64,000 nt of DNA from Gyrodactylus bullatarudis. Taxonomy: Eukaryota; Platyhelminthes; Monogenea; Gyrodactylidea; Gyrodactylidae. The notes beneath the pieces were generated by a model. The model saw only the letters and a list, made by a program, of their open reading frames with translations, was not told where the DNA came from and ran no database searches. Below are positions 39,701 through 53,100 of this stretch, in pieces. Numbering within the stretch: position 1 is the stretch's first letter; each line of letters opens with the position of its first letter. The DNA lies in the NCBI GenBank assembly GCA_012064415.1, contig SSNU01000243.1, positions 63,023 to 127,022 of the forward strand, written 5' to 3'. The translations under genes were made by a program, and so were the position numbers.

Positions 39701-42700
39701 TGAGAAATTACGATCATCATGTACAAATCGTTTCATCTACACTTTTTTTTATTAGTATTTGTATTTGCAAGTCATTTGAAAAGTTCAAGTCTTTCATCTT
39801 TTATTCTTTCATTGAATACAAATCTTTTTATAATTCTATTTTCCGATTTTTAGCGTTCTAATTACAAGGGAGATTCTGGAAAGTCCTTCAAAAGAAGAAA
39901 TGTTTTTAAATTTTACACTCAAAATATCCTTCTTTATAAAAATGAAATAAGAGACTTTTATTAATTTTGAAGTTGAAAATTTGTACTATTGTTAGTATTA
40001 TAATTAATAATTATTAGGCATACCAAAATCACGATAATTTAAATGCAGTCGTTCATTTCTTCAAAGCACCAATATTAGCAATGAAAAATCTCTCAAGATT
40101 CTTTTATTAGTAAACAACAACACCTTTTCCAAATGTCTACGAAACTGTATTGGCTGTAGGATGGTTGGATAAAAGTACTTTATATAGAATGATGATCGAA
40201 TAAAATATAAATCCAATTAAATCGACATAATGTGAAAATCTGTAATGAAATAGTCTTGCTATTGTTAAATCAATTTCCTTGGTTTTTCATCAGAAGGGGT
40301 TTCTTATTCTTTAAATTGATTTGCCTCAGATTAAAGTCCAGCTTTCACTGATAATAATTCTCTTCAAAAGTAAAATTCAGCAATGATTCATTCTGATCAA
40401 TTATCGACTCCTCTTATCAAAAGGTTCTTCTATCAAAAGTGATAAAAATTTTCAAGCCATAAAATAGTTTTGGAATCAACACCTCAACCAAAATAGAAAG
40501 AGATACGAATTAAGTTACTACTCCCCCAGCGGCAGGTCAATAAAACAAACTTTAGGAGAAAAATTAAATTTCTTGGCAAATTCTGCTTGAATAACCAAGG
40601 AAAGGGAGAGAGAGATAGAGATCAACTAGTCCTCAATAGTCATGGAAATTTTTCTCATTTTTGATAGTCTTTTAGCTCAACTGTAATTCATCGTTGCTGT
40701 CATGATTAACATGTTACATGGAAGAAAGATAAATATTTAAATATTAATTTTAATGCTAAAATAATAAAAAGTCTATCTTATTTTTTGTTGTTGGAAATGG
40801 ATTTTTAGACATGTTTACAATAAAAAACTCCATGGTGACTGTATGATCTACATCAAAGGTGATTCTTAATTGGAACGTTTAAGAAATCTTCAAAATAATG
40901 CATATATAAATACAATAGATATTGCTAAATTATAATTCAAATAATGTGGATAATGATAATAAATTATGTCTATTATCAATTATTCAGGAATTATCATTTA
41001 TGAAGGAAGCCTTATTCAAGTCTATGTAATGTTACTTTTATCAAATCTGCAACTCTAATACTATTAATCTAGCTAATGATGTGGCTTATTTTACCTTTTA
41101 AGAACATTCTTTTGTAGACATTTGAAAGTTCTTTCTTCTTAAAAATGAATAGGCAACCTGTAGTCAGTCATTGCAATGAATTCATTAATTCTAATTCCTT
41201 ATGTTAATTTGAAGAAATTGAATCAAGAAAAAATACAGACAGATCAATCCAAGAGAAATAATAAATCAAATTGGATTTTAAATTCTGTACTGGGCGTTTC
41301 GATTGTTTTCCCTCAAAATATTACACACGACGAATTATTAAAATACTTGTATTACTGTCTGTGCAAATCAGTGAGAAATGCTTTAACTCGTGTACTTCTT
41401 GAAGTGATTACATTTTGGTTTCTGAATTCTAACCTTACATAGAGCGTTGAAGTATGAAGGAGAAAAGAGTGCATTTTCTTATCAAATTTTCATTTTTCTC
41501 GTACACTGGTTACTGTATTAATAAATAAAAGGTTTTCAAAAATTAATTTAAATGTTTTCATAAAATAAGAGAGAGTTTTGATTGACTGATGCATAACAGT
41601 TTTTCACTTGATGATTAGATCTTTGTATTTTGAATATCATTTATAACAAAATTTTGTTCCATTAAGGAATCTGAAACCTTAAAAATGTAAGCGTATTATT
41701 GCCTGAGGGAACTTGGGCCTATATCAGATAAATCTTGAGACTACAGCGTTTGTAAAATTATTATTATTTTGACGAGTTATTAAACCAACTTATTAGTGTT
41801 CTATATAGTACACCGTTAAACAATTTACATTCATTTTTTCAATTTTCAAGAGAGCATTCTATAAATTGTCAATTATAATTGATATTCACTAACTTTTTAT
41901 TAAACTACTATAGAGGAAATATTCTCACGGATATAGGCCTCTTGAGACTAAAGTCTCCCTCTATCTCTCCTTTGTTTTATAAACCAGTATGCAGGTGATA
42001 ACGTCTCTTTGTATTTTGAAAAGGCTTGTCGTAATGGTCGTGTCCAACACCTCGAACACCTTTTGTCTTATGGAGCTGATATTGACTCTCAAACGGCTAT
42101 ATCGAAGGATACACCCCTTCATATAACAACTCAATCGAATATGATCAATTGTGCTAGACTCTTGCTGTTTCGTGGAGCTAACAAGAATATTGTGAATTCC
42201 TCCAATCAGACACCTTATCAGAAAGCTCTCCTTCTAGGCAACCATGAACTGGGAAATATGATTCGAGATTATTCAGAAGAGGATGTTGGTAAGTTGCTCA
42301 TAGTTTAAAACATTTTTTAATCTAATCAGAGAAAATTTATTTGAATTTTTTTTCTAATCTCGAAGAAATGAACCAAGATTAACTGTCTTGTACTTTTATT
42401 AAAACTATAACTATAGAAGGGATTTAAGAGAAAAAATATTTTAGTTCCACTGAGAATTTGCCCAAAATTGAATGAGCACAGAAGGTCTGTAAATCGTCCA
42501 CAAATCAAAGCCACACTTCCAAGATCACGAAGTCTTTCAAAAATGGATAATTCCTCGATATCACTTGGCAATTCAGATAACATTAGCAATAATACAATAA
42601 CTCAAGAGAAAAGCTTCCTCCTTCAAAATTCTGCGACCATTGGGGATTTCCAACAGCAAAACTTTTACTCTTCCTATCAGAGTGGATCTATGAAAGGTGA

Positions 42701-45700
42701 GCATCTCTCTTTCACTAAAAAACATTACATTTTTAACTTCAACCACTGCAAGTTAAGTGTGGTAACAATTCAGATTAAGATACGATCGAGGCAAGTTCTC
42801 AATTCCTCTAGCTTTCGAAGGATTTTGTTTTCATCTTTCTATATAATAAATGTATGAGAGTTGAGGGTGGAAAAGTTGACTTTTATATGCTGAGCATTGT
42901 AATAGGGAAATGTAAAAAGAAATCTGCATATTTACTTTATCTTAAAGAAATTTACTTTAAGATAAATCCTCTTTCCTCAAGAAGAATTATCAAAAGGATT
43001 GTGGATGCAATTTCTCCCTTAAAAGTTCATCCATCGCTAATGATTTATTTATTTCAAGCTGACGAGCAAACACCCAAGAGTTGGGCTGTGTTCTTGAACG
43101 ATTTTCTTTGAAATAAATTGCACCAAATCGAACAGCTCTTTAGGCGTAATAGTCCTGATCACTACTTGAATCATTATCGGCTTAGATGAAATTTATTTTT
43201 AGCAGAAAATAAGAAAGAGGAAGAATGTTTATCCCAGGAAATATCAATCAACTGAAGTAGCTCACGGCTAGTCAGTTGGTTTTTTTTGAAATGTAAGAAA
43301 TTTGTTATTTTCCTGATCAGGTTGTAATAAAGATTTTATTTCCCTTACCACAATTCCCTTTTTCTTCTAGCACAATAGACATGCATTTCTTTGTTCTTCT
43401 ACTTCTCTTTTTTGACACAGGCAGACATATAATTTTTTATGATTTACATCCAAGGACCTCTTTTCCTAGACAAGAGAACTTGAAAGTATTTTTGATTAGA
43501 CTTAAAAGTAGGAAAATCTATCTGTATCTCTCTGGGCGTTACATTTTTTGTGGTGATGAATGTTGGATTGATTGATCTTATTTATTGAAATTCTCATGAT
43601 GCAGTCCTAATTTTGTGTCATTAATACGAAAAGATCTCATGAAAATACATGTAATGAAAGAACAGTGTTCAGAGTGAATGATAAAATTTAATTAAGATAT
43701 TGATCTTAACCGGAAGATAACAAACTCTAGCATCTTCTTAGATTGACAGATCTTTCTCATTATGGTTAGAAGGAATTTCTCTAAGGTCACTTCTTCTACT
43801 TTCAGTACTTGGGATAGATATGCACTAAAGTTAACCGAAAAAATGGCAGGTTGAGATTTTCTTTCAGGTCTTTTTTCTGATTCATCATTATTGGTCGAAA
43901 GTTTCAGCTTAATTGTTTAATAATTTAGAAAATCTGAAAGATACATCAAATAAGTCTTTGATAAAATAAAATTAATTTACATTTTTCCATAATGTGTAGA
44001 ACATTTAAAATGCTCAAATTGAGTATTACCATGGGTAACTAAAGATGGAGGTAAATAAAATAGTGTACTAATTTGCTTATTTATTCCTTGAGGTCAAAAT
44101 TTGCATGTGCAATCCATTTATGAGGGATAAAAAGATATTTGGAAATCTCAAAGGATAAAACGACTATAGCGTATATAGTTAATTTACCCAGTACTTTTGG
44201 CGAGATCTGTGTATTGAACTTTGGGTCGATTCTTATTGAAATAATTTTTTTTCCTACATGAATTTGGAATCGATACAGAATTTGTGTTTCATTTGCTGGT
44301 AGATGAGTTGTTCAATGCTTTTCCAATGTTTATTTATATTTTAGATAGTAAAAAAAGAAAGATTTTTCATAAATAAATTCTCTTAAGAAGTGTATTCAAT
44401 TTTCAATGGATTTCACAAAAAAATATATACAGAGTTCATTTATCTTCTTTGTATACGAGTTGCTAAACTAAATAAGTGAAGCAAAAAGAAGAACCTTCAT
44501 GAACAGAGAGTCTACATGAGAGCGATAGCGAGAAGAAAAGTCAATGTTTCTCCAATATTAAAAAATACTTGAAGCAAAGAGAAAGAGAGAGGAGATGTGT
44601 ACAACAAATGGAGAAAAATAATCAGTACAGAAACATTTCATGAATCATTCAGAAATGTATTTTCTTTAGAAGAAAATGGATCACCCTCACTAATACTGTT
44701 CTACCTTTATCTGCGATTTAATGCGAAGAATTATTAAACAAGTCTACACCATACACCATGAATGAACTCTCATACTCAAGTAGTCTACAAAGAACTAAGC
44801 AGATTATGAGTAACTTGAGTTTGACTAGATGTTTTTGGCCTAGTTTCTTTAAGCCTGATTTCTCAATTGAACAGTCTAAGCCTAGTGGAGAAAACCACTT
44901 GAAATTCTATTCCTGTATTACTGCAAAATTCCAGACAATCAATTTACCCCTGATAAAGCTAGGCCTGCACTATTGTATTATTTTTTTCGTCAAGTAAGAC
45001 AATACATGCCAATTGTAATGAATGTAATGGGATCCCTTATCCTAATATTCTGAAATCAATATCATCCGATTCCTATTGGAATATTACATAGACCTCTAAA
45101 AGATGTACAAATTTTTCTTTCGATTAAAGTACACATTTGTATGAATATTTTTTACATTTATAATGGAATTGTGTAGGAAATTTATTCCATAACTAAACCT
45201 CTATTCTAGAGAATGTCTCTTGTATTTCCATGTTGACTATTCATCATCTGCTTAAAGGGAGAGAGAGGAAATTGCTAGGGGAAATGTCAGATCATCAATG
45301 TCACCTGATGAATCATTGAGATTGCTTTCTCGTTTTCTTCTTCAACTTTGTTTGTGTTTCTTCCTTCGATTTTGCTGTACTGTCATGAAGCTTATTGTTT
45401 TCTTCAAAAGAACTTTCCCATTTTTGTTTCTTTAGCCTAAATTATGACCTGAAAACCACATCTAATTAATAATAATAAAAATTTTTGATCCCATTTTGAA
45501 AGGTACAACAGAAATTAGGCCTTTGGAATCATAGTTTGTACTTTACTTGGGGTTATTCTTTTTCTAATTGATTTCATTTCCCATTTTCTATAGAATACTT
45601 TTCGACGTACCTATTGAATTTCTGGATTGTAGTGTATCCTTGATTGAATCGTTGTTGAGAGCTGATTATATATGATCCTTTGAGTCTATCGAGCTACTGT

Positions 45701-48700
45701 GAATTATCAGAATGAAATTTATGCTGAAAAATGATTCTACTTGTATCAGAACTGCGATCTTTTGTTCGTTGAAAATTAGTATAGGTTAGAGTGGACTAAC
45801 GGACGTGTATGATAACCAAGTAGATTTAGAAAATTAGATCATTCCAATATAATAATGTAGTCATGAGTAGAATTGTTTGAACATACAGGTGAAATCAGAT
45901 TTATGTCATGAACGCATTTAGTAAAACCTTTTGTACTAGAGATCTTAAGTTTTTCTTTGGTACATATTTTGGCTTCTGTACACTCTCTGCTTGTGTTAAT
46001 AGAGAAATTTCTTTCAAATCTTTTGTACATCAAACACATTTATCGTTGTAATTCGTTTGCTCAAGCATAATCAGAGCCAAAATTGTTATCAATACGAGGA
46101 TTATTCTATAAAAAAAGAATTTACCAGAGAAAAAAAACTAAGAACTATGGCAACCTCATGTAAAGAAAAAAATCCTTTAATTCTCTTTTTATTCAGATTT
46201 GATGAATCCAATGATAAATCAAAATCAGGCAATGTCTTCACCCTTCCATCAGCACCCTCAACAACATCACCAACCGAATATGAAACTGAGTGGAAATAAT
46301 AACAACATCTATCAACGTGTTGGTCTCCCCTATCCTCAAACAACCTTGATGCCAAAGGCCAATAATGATACTAGCTATGGTTCTGAGAATGCTGGATGGA
46401 ATAGGGGTCTTCAGTCAAGCCGTTCATATGGTAATTTAGCTATGAATATTGGCGATTCCAATAGCGACGGCAGTAGTGGAGCAGCTAGTTACATTCAACA
46501 ATCACAAGCCTTCTTAAATAACAGCTCTCCCCTGACAAATCAAAATATTGCCTACAATGATAATAGCAGAAGTAATAATTATCAAAATCCTCAACGTGAG
46601 TCACGCTTTCCACTCATACATACATATATTAATTTATTAGCACATCTTGTTCCACCCAGGGACTTTGTGGCTTGCTTGTCACATAATCAAATCTGATTTA
46701 TCTCTATTCTGATTTCTAGTTAACTATGCCATGATGAATCAAAGTCGTCTGGATCAAAACCGATACTCCCTCAGTAGTTCATCGCATACCAGTATGATGT
46801 AAGTTTAGTGAAAACGTTGATGGAAGAAAAATATATCTACATCCAGTGTTAAAATAATTATTGAAAAATTATCTAGAGAGTTGGAGAATATTTTGCCTAG
46901 AATGGTTGTTTTACAAAAGGGAAATCGTGGATTTGGATTCGTCATAAGAGGCATGAAAGGTATGTGAAAACTTAGTTCAACAATATCATCTGATAACAAG
47001 ATAAATATGAAGACTATTTTAATCCTCCAGGTTATACAAATGACTTCTTGCCAACAACAGAAATGCCAGCTTTACAATACTTGGATCAAGTTGAACATGA
47101 TAGTGTAGCCTATAGGGCTGGCCTCCGACCGGGGGATTTTATTCTTGAAGTCAATGATATTAACGTAGCTTCGGCATCTCATGAGAATGTTGTCGATTTG
47201 ATACGAAATTGTGGCGAAATGCTAGCCCTTAAGGTAATCACAATTCCAAATGTCGATAATCCATATGGAAACCAGAATAAAATGAAGCCTCCGCCCCCTG
47301 GCATGCGTAATCAAACAGCTTCACAGCAACAACAACCACCACAGCCTCATCCTATAAGTTATAACCAAATGAGCAAGTCTAACTACAGTCATCTCAATCA
47401 GATTCAAAATCCTATTCCATACCAGACAACCTTTGGGCATAATAATCTAAATTCGGCTAGTAATGAGGGTCAGTTAGCTATGGGACAGAATGTCGTCTAT
47501 CGTATTAATAATACTAATAATCAAATTATCCCTAATAAATTTAATAATAAGGACCATTTTAAGAGATGAGAAATATACATTGATCATTTAGTCATATAAA
47601 TATTACTTGATGATCCCAGTGTAGTCAGAGAAATCATGAGTCATTGTCATGCCTTGTGGCATCATTTGAATATCCATGAAGAGATATATACATCATATTG
47701 AAATACAAATACATGCAAAAGAATGAATAAATTAGAATTCTATTTAAACCTGACTATTTTACATGTAAAATATGTTGAATAAGAAAGAGAACTGTTAGAT
47801 AATTATAAGCAATGCATTTCTCCTCTTGGCCTAGAAGAAATTTGTCATCACTTTAAATTACATTTTTCTAGGTTTTGGAGAAAATTATCGTCGATATCAC
47901 GAGGAAAATAATCGCTTGTCATCCTTCTCCAATCAGAGCCACGACTCTTCCATTCATTTCAACGGACCGTCCGTCAACACACAAGTTGGTTTAATGCGAT
48001 TCATTTCTAATATATACAAAACTGAAAAAAAAACAATATATTATTTATTTATCTTTAACTGTTGATAGAGTGCAACCAATGAACCTATCATACCAAAAAG
48101 TTATGTCAACCAACAAGCAAAATTGACTCAGACACTCGATCGTAGATTGACAAAGCCGAGAGTAACATGCAACTTTGTGAGTTTTACATCCAAAATTTAT
48201 CATGTCTCTCAATACATAATTTGGTACATTTTCAGTCAAGTGATTTGGCTGCTTCATTAATTCCAGCCTCGTCGGCCCTGACAGGATGTGAATCACCAGC
48301 AGCTATGGCATCCTTGCGTGTTCCGATCCCTGCTTCCATGGGCACTCCAAACATTGAACGATATAAACATTTGATCATAAACTCAAACAACAATATTCCT
48401 AAGCAAAGATCAAATAGTACTGGTAAAAAGCCGCCATCAAGTGTCGCTACCCACTATCATGATCATTCTGATTTACGTTTCGATCTGATTCCGACACAAC
48501 CGAATGAAAGAAATCCTAGAAGTAGAATCCAGACTCCTCCTTCGTCAGCTAGGTCCTCTTCGGTTAGTTCAACTTCTACTTCCTCAGATGATGATTTCTC
48601 TGATAACATTGAACCACCATTGCCACCTCCTCCTTGTGGACCATCTCAAAGTTGCAGTAATATTTCTCCTCCAAAACCCACTAGCTCAAAAGACTTTAGT

Positions 48701-49575
48701 GAAAGCTCCAAGTCTCTCAACAAAATCACCCACAAGACCATTCAAGATGATAGATCTGATTTTCATGCCAACCTAAAGCAGGTAAGTCTTCTAATTAAAT
48801 CATTAGAGTAACATGATAAAACTGATAGGGTACAGTTATATGGGGTTAATTTTCTATTATTTTTTCTTTACAAAAAGGCTTTCAGACATGATCCATCCAA
48901 GGTAAATGATAATGATCCATTGTTTAATTACTCTCACTATCTGTTTTCAATATTTTGATTGAAATTTTCCTCGTTCTTCCTCAGTGTTTATGTGATAAAA
49001 TGATGTTGGTTAGAACTGTATATTTTTGCATGTGTCATGGTAACATGTATCTTGATAAATATGATTGTGATAATGCATGTAAAAAATTATTTACAAATTA
49101 CTTAATTGAGGAATCATTCCATGTTAGTTCTCTTGTGATCCCAAAAGAATCCTTAGTGACCTCTGAATGAAAAACTATTCATCCTATACCACCCTATTTC
49201 AATTTTATTATTCAATGAAAGTGATCAATTTTAACTTTTAAGGCACTTGCAAAGAGAAGGGAGAAAATTGAAAGACAAATGAAAGAACAAGTGGATAATC
49301 AAGCAGGTTGCTCAACAAGTCATCAGGTGAATAGTGTTAGTGATCTAGAAGATCTTCAAAATACATCAGAGAGCTCATTCCGCCAGGCAGCGGAAAAGTT
49401 TCATGAAAAGGCATTAGCTCGTAATAATAATAATTCAGCACAAAAATGTTCACGCCAAAAGGAGCAATATGAAAATAAAATCATTAAAAATCCTCAAGAC
49501 ATTCCAATAGTAATGAATCCCAATTATATGAGAACAAGATCTGAAGGCATCACATCAGCTTCAGCAAATGTTTAA
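36720..49575 (+). CDS. Shank/ProSAP scaffold protein
   Basis: Exons: 36720-36827, 36855-37233, 37262-37413, 38386-38553, 42024-42288, 42445-42696, 46197-46595, 46720-46798, 46847-46959, 47031-47468 (or to 47569), 47872-47984, 48069-48176, 48236-48781, 48878-48901, 49243-49575. The long form has 1,158 residues. Domains: SPN ubiquitin-like fold about 25-125 (ANGKAGKFLQEERIL); ankyrin repeats about 130-355 (LDPNY, GGAHLDYRAMDSLTPLHKA, RVQHLEHLLSYGADI, LLFRGANK); PDZ about 617-712 (RMVVLQKGNRGFGFVIRG, ALQYLDQVE, AGLRPGDFILEVN). Ser, Pro, Asn and Gln-rich stretches separate them, and a helix (ALAKRREKIERQMKEQ) sits near the end. Shank proteins organise receptor and actin complexes at synapses and junctions. 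No SH3 or SAM domain was found. The first two introns are 27 and 28 nt. The stop overlaps AATAAA at 49574. Confidence 0.95.
38554..42023 (+). other. Shank intron 4, 3.5 kb
   Basis: GT-AG intron inside the ankyrin region. The open frames at 39478 and 41176 show no family resemblance and no splice support; nothing else was recognised. Confidence 0.6.
42697..46196 (+). other. Shank intron 6, 3.5 kb
   Basis: GT-AG intron between the ankyrin region and the Asn/Gln-rich exon. It may hold promoters for a form without ankyrin repeats, but I see no exon or repeat that can be supported. Confidence 0.55.
47469..47569 (+). other. Alternative 3' end of Shank exon 10
   Basis: If the exon is not spliced at the weak gtcagt donor at 47469, the frame runs on to a TGA at 47567-47569. 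That gives a protein of about 817 residues ending after the PDZ domain and an Asn-rich tail. If it is spliced, the phase joins exactly to 47872 (SNEG then FGENYRRY). Both outcomes are possible from the sequence. Confidence 0.5.
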
Positions 49576-49579
49576 TAAA
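49574..49579 (+). terminator. Polyadenylation signal overlapping the Shank stop codon
   Basis: The stop TAA at 49573-49575 runs directly into AATAAA at 49574-49579, so the 3' untranslated region could be very short. Confidence 0.5.
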
Positions 49580-50104
49580 GACTATTTTAATTAACGATAC
49601 TACTATATTTGTGAATAACAAATTAAATCAATTACTTCATTTTGTTTTCGAATACAAACAGATTGCTTAGCATACCGTATAATCATAAATAAATTTCATA
49701 ATTTTTGAATTAAATTTTATCAATCTACTTGTTAGTATTAATATAAATATTAAATCCATAAAGAGATAAATGATAAATGATATGCCTACTATGAAATCAA
49801 GTTTTATATCTTGTATGACAAACTAGGTTTCAGAAATTAAATTTCGAATTGAGATTCTCTAAGAACCATTTTCAGTGAGACAATTTCATTGAAATTCAAT
49901 TTCAGAAATTATTTCTACTGACAATTTTGAAAATTTCAAAATTGAAATTAAATTACTACGAAAGAGGTTACTTAAACAAAAGAATAAGACAGAAACATTT
50001 TTTGTTGGTAACAGATGATTTTATGAAATTACAGAATTAATTATTCTTACAATATAAAATATTGAATATAATATTGTCAATATTAATGTTTTTGAAGTAT
50101 TCCT
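49576..50104. other. Shank-SIDT intergenic region
   Basis: About 530 bp of AT-rich sequence between two genes on the same strand. It must contain the Shank 3' end and the SIDT promoter. No other feature was seen. Confidence 0.6.
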
Positions 50105-53100
50105 ATGATTAATAATTATGATTATATCTTCAAAATTGTCAGATTCATAGCTGTTATTTTTTTAATTGAAATTCAGAGTATTCATAAATTTGGCTCCTGG
50201 TATTCAGGAGTCGTTTTCATTAACCAGACTGCCAACTTTCATTTTGATTTTATCCCAAGTGTTGAGGTAAATCTATATTCTAAAAGTTTATTTAGACAAC
50301 AAAAACAATAAGAGTCACTGTCAGAAGTGAAAATGCTCCGGTTCTAAAGCCAATTTTGGTTGTTATAAAGCAAGAGAGAAATGTTGTATCATTTCAAGTT
50401 CCAAGTAGCCACGATTCAAAATACTACTATCGACAAGTCAGTCGAACTCTTTGCCCTGAAGCTTTTGAATTATCGAAAAGAAATTCTACCAAACAAGTTG
50501 TCTTTATCGAACTCTCCAGTTTTGTTCCAGAGAATGAAGCGTCTAATTTCACCATGATGGCTGAGGTCATAGAGGATTTCCAGTTAGGATATCAGCGAAG
50601 GAAAGAGATCAATGTTGGTACTAGTGAACCTCAGTATTATTATTTTGAATATCCCAAAGGGATTGATTCAGTTGTTGTCAAATTATCGTCAGACACTGAG
50701 CAGTGTCTTATTTTTTCTGTTCAAAAAGCCCAATGTCCTATTGAAGATTCAATAGGGAATGTTATGTTTTCTGGAATATATCAAAGTGTCACAACTCAAG
50801 GAGCTATTACAATTACAGTAAGTATAAATGAATCATGAAATTTCTTTGGAAACTTGTCTATAGTAACATTTAATAAATATGAAATTATTTAAAAATAGTC
50901 CAGACAAATGCCGGAAAGATTTGTGGTTGTACTGGTCCTCCGGCCCTCTGATTATTATTGCAATGGTATTGAAAATATTATACCCATACCCGGTAAGCTA
51001 AAATAACTTTGAGACTTTTTTGATTGTTTATTTAAGTTTCAGATACAAAATTGGAAATATCAGAACTTAGAAGGAAACCAATAAACATTACCATTGATTC
51101 AACCCTAGATCGTGAGTTTTAAACTCTATTTTTAATTTGAAAAATACGAAAATCTATTCTTTCCTTGAAAACAGGTGAGAGTTATGTTGTACCGATTGTT
51201 GGGGCCTTTATGTTTTATCTGACATTCTATGTTGCTGCTGGAATTATTGCCTATGTTTATCATACTTAGTGAGTTTTGATCCCTCTTTTAATTACAAATT
51301 TCATTGTATTTCTCAAAATTATTTCCAGTGATATCAACATCAAATACAATATTGGTGAGTAATTATTTGAACTGATAGATTATAAGTATTAAACTTTGAT
51401 CCAACTATCCAAAGGTCATGGCATATTATCGATTGATTAATTAACTTTATTTCAAGAAATCTTACCCATTCTGATCGAATTGTAATATAAATATTTGTTT
51501 CACTTGATAAAAATGGTATTGATCCGATTTCATTTTTTTATTTAAAAATCATATCACAGAAATTTACTGTCTATTGATTATTGCAACTCATTCTCTTTTC
51601 TGTTGTTGGGGAAAATTTATGAGACAGTCTTAATATCCATATTTTTGCGTGTAGTTATTCATTCTATTGAAGATGATAATTTATAAAAAAGAGTAAATGT
51701 GTCCTTTAGAATTTTCCCTTTTGAAAAATGGTTTTTCCATAAGTAAGTGATTACTTTCTTTCAATTAATTTTATACACCCCCTTTGAATTGGTCTTTATT
51801 TTATTTCTATTTGTCTGATAATTATCATTATTATAAACGATGAAATATCTTTTGGTCATTTGTAACTTATCAAAGGAGGATTTATTTCTCAATTTGGGGT
51901 GTACATTTGAATTCTTTGTTCATCTATGAACTATATTTTTCATCATTTTTTGCTTGGATATTGATTTTTTTAATAGATTACTGAAAACTATTGAAATCCA
52001 TAGAATTTTAAAGGTTTAATTTTTCACCGACCTAATTCTCTTTCAAGCTGCTAATTATTGTAATATAAAATGGATAATTGGTACATTTGTTTATCTGTAG
52101 AAAAGTTTGAAGAAGAGGCCAATGACTTTCCAAATGACCCGAATGAAGAAAAATCTGAAAATGTTAACAAATACGGTACCATGTCAGCCTCAAGGCAAAG
52201 TTTCAATAACGAGGGTAAGTGAAAAATGGGATAAAATTTACATTATTGATTAATTTCTTTTGATGGAAATGTCTTCCATTTCATTGATCTTGAATTATTC
52301 ATTTCATTTATAAGATGATTCTCTTTTTGATTATAAATCTCATTTGAATGAGAAATCTAATTTTTTTCTATAGTTCGATTTTGGAGTAAGAGAACCGAAA
52401 AATATATTTTGTAATATTTATTATCATAATTAGGATATATTTGAAATTAGGACTGTAGCTTAATTTATTATCTATAGAAAGATTACTTTCACGTGCCTGT
52501 TAAAATTAATTGATTCATTCATCCTTCAGGACTGCATAGAAATTTTAGGGAAACTCAAAAGAGTCCATTTCATCTTTCAATTTGATCCATGCAAATCAGA
52601 AATTTCTCTACCAAGCTTTCCATTGGAAAATTTCCAAGTTATGGAATTTTGAATAAAAAGGGTATATATCTAATAAACCATTTAAATTTTTATGAAAAAC
52701 TCAGTCCTCAACAAATTGGTCGTATAAGTTCAACATTTTACTGTTCTCAATAAAAGATTGAATTAGCAGAATTTAATTTAAACCCAGAAAACTTATCAGG
52801 AAAAATACGAGGATAAAATAATTTGATAATACTTTTTTGTCATGTTCACATTACTATACTTATGAGCGGTTTCTATTCTTACGGTCTAATAAATAATTTA
52901 CATTTTTCGGGCCATTTTCAAGGTCATATTGAGCCTATTTTTAGGTATTATAATAATTATTCTTAGTTGTCCATTGATCATTAATCAGACACCTGAGCTG
53001 TATATTTACTTATTTCTGGGAATTATTTCTCTCAACAATACATGTATAGTTTTTCTTGTTAATTCTACAAGAAAAAACTTTATTATTGATTTCTCTTGCC

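Noticed and set aside
39478..39861. 127-codon open frame in a Shank intron
   Set aside because: Phe and Ile-rich composition follows from T-rich intron sequence; no conserved motif seen.
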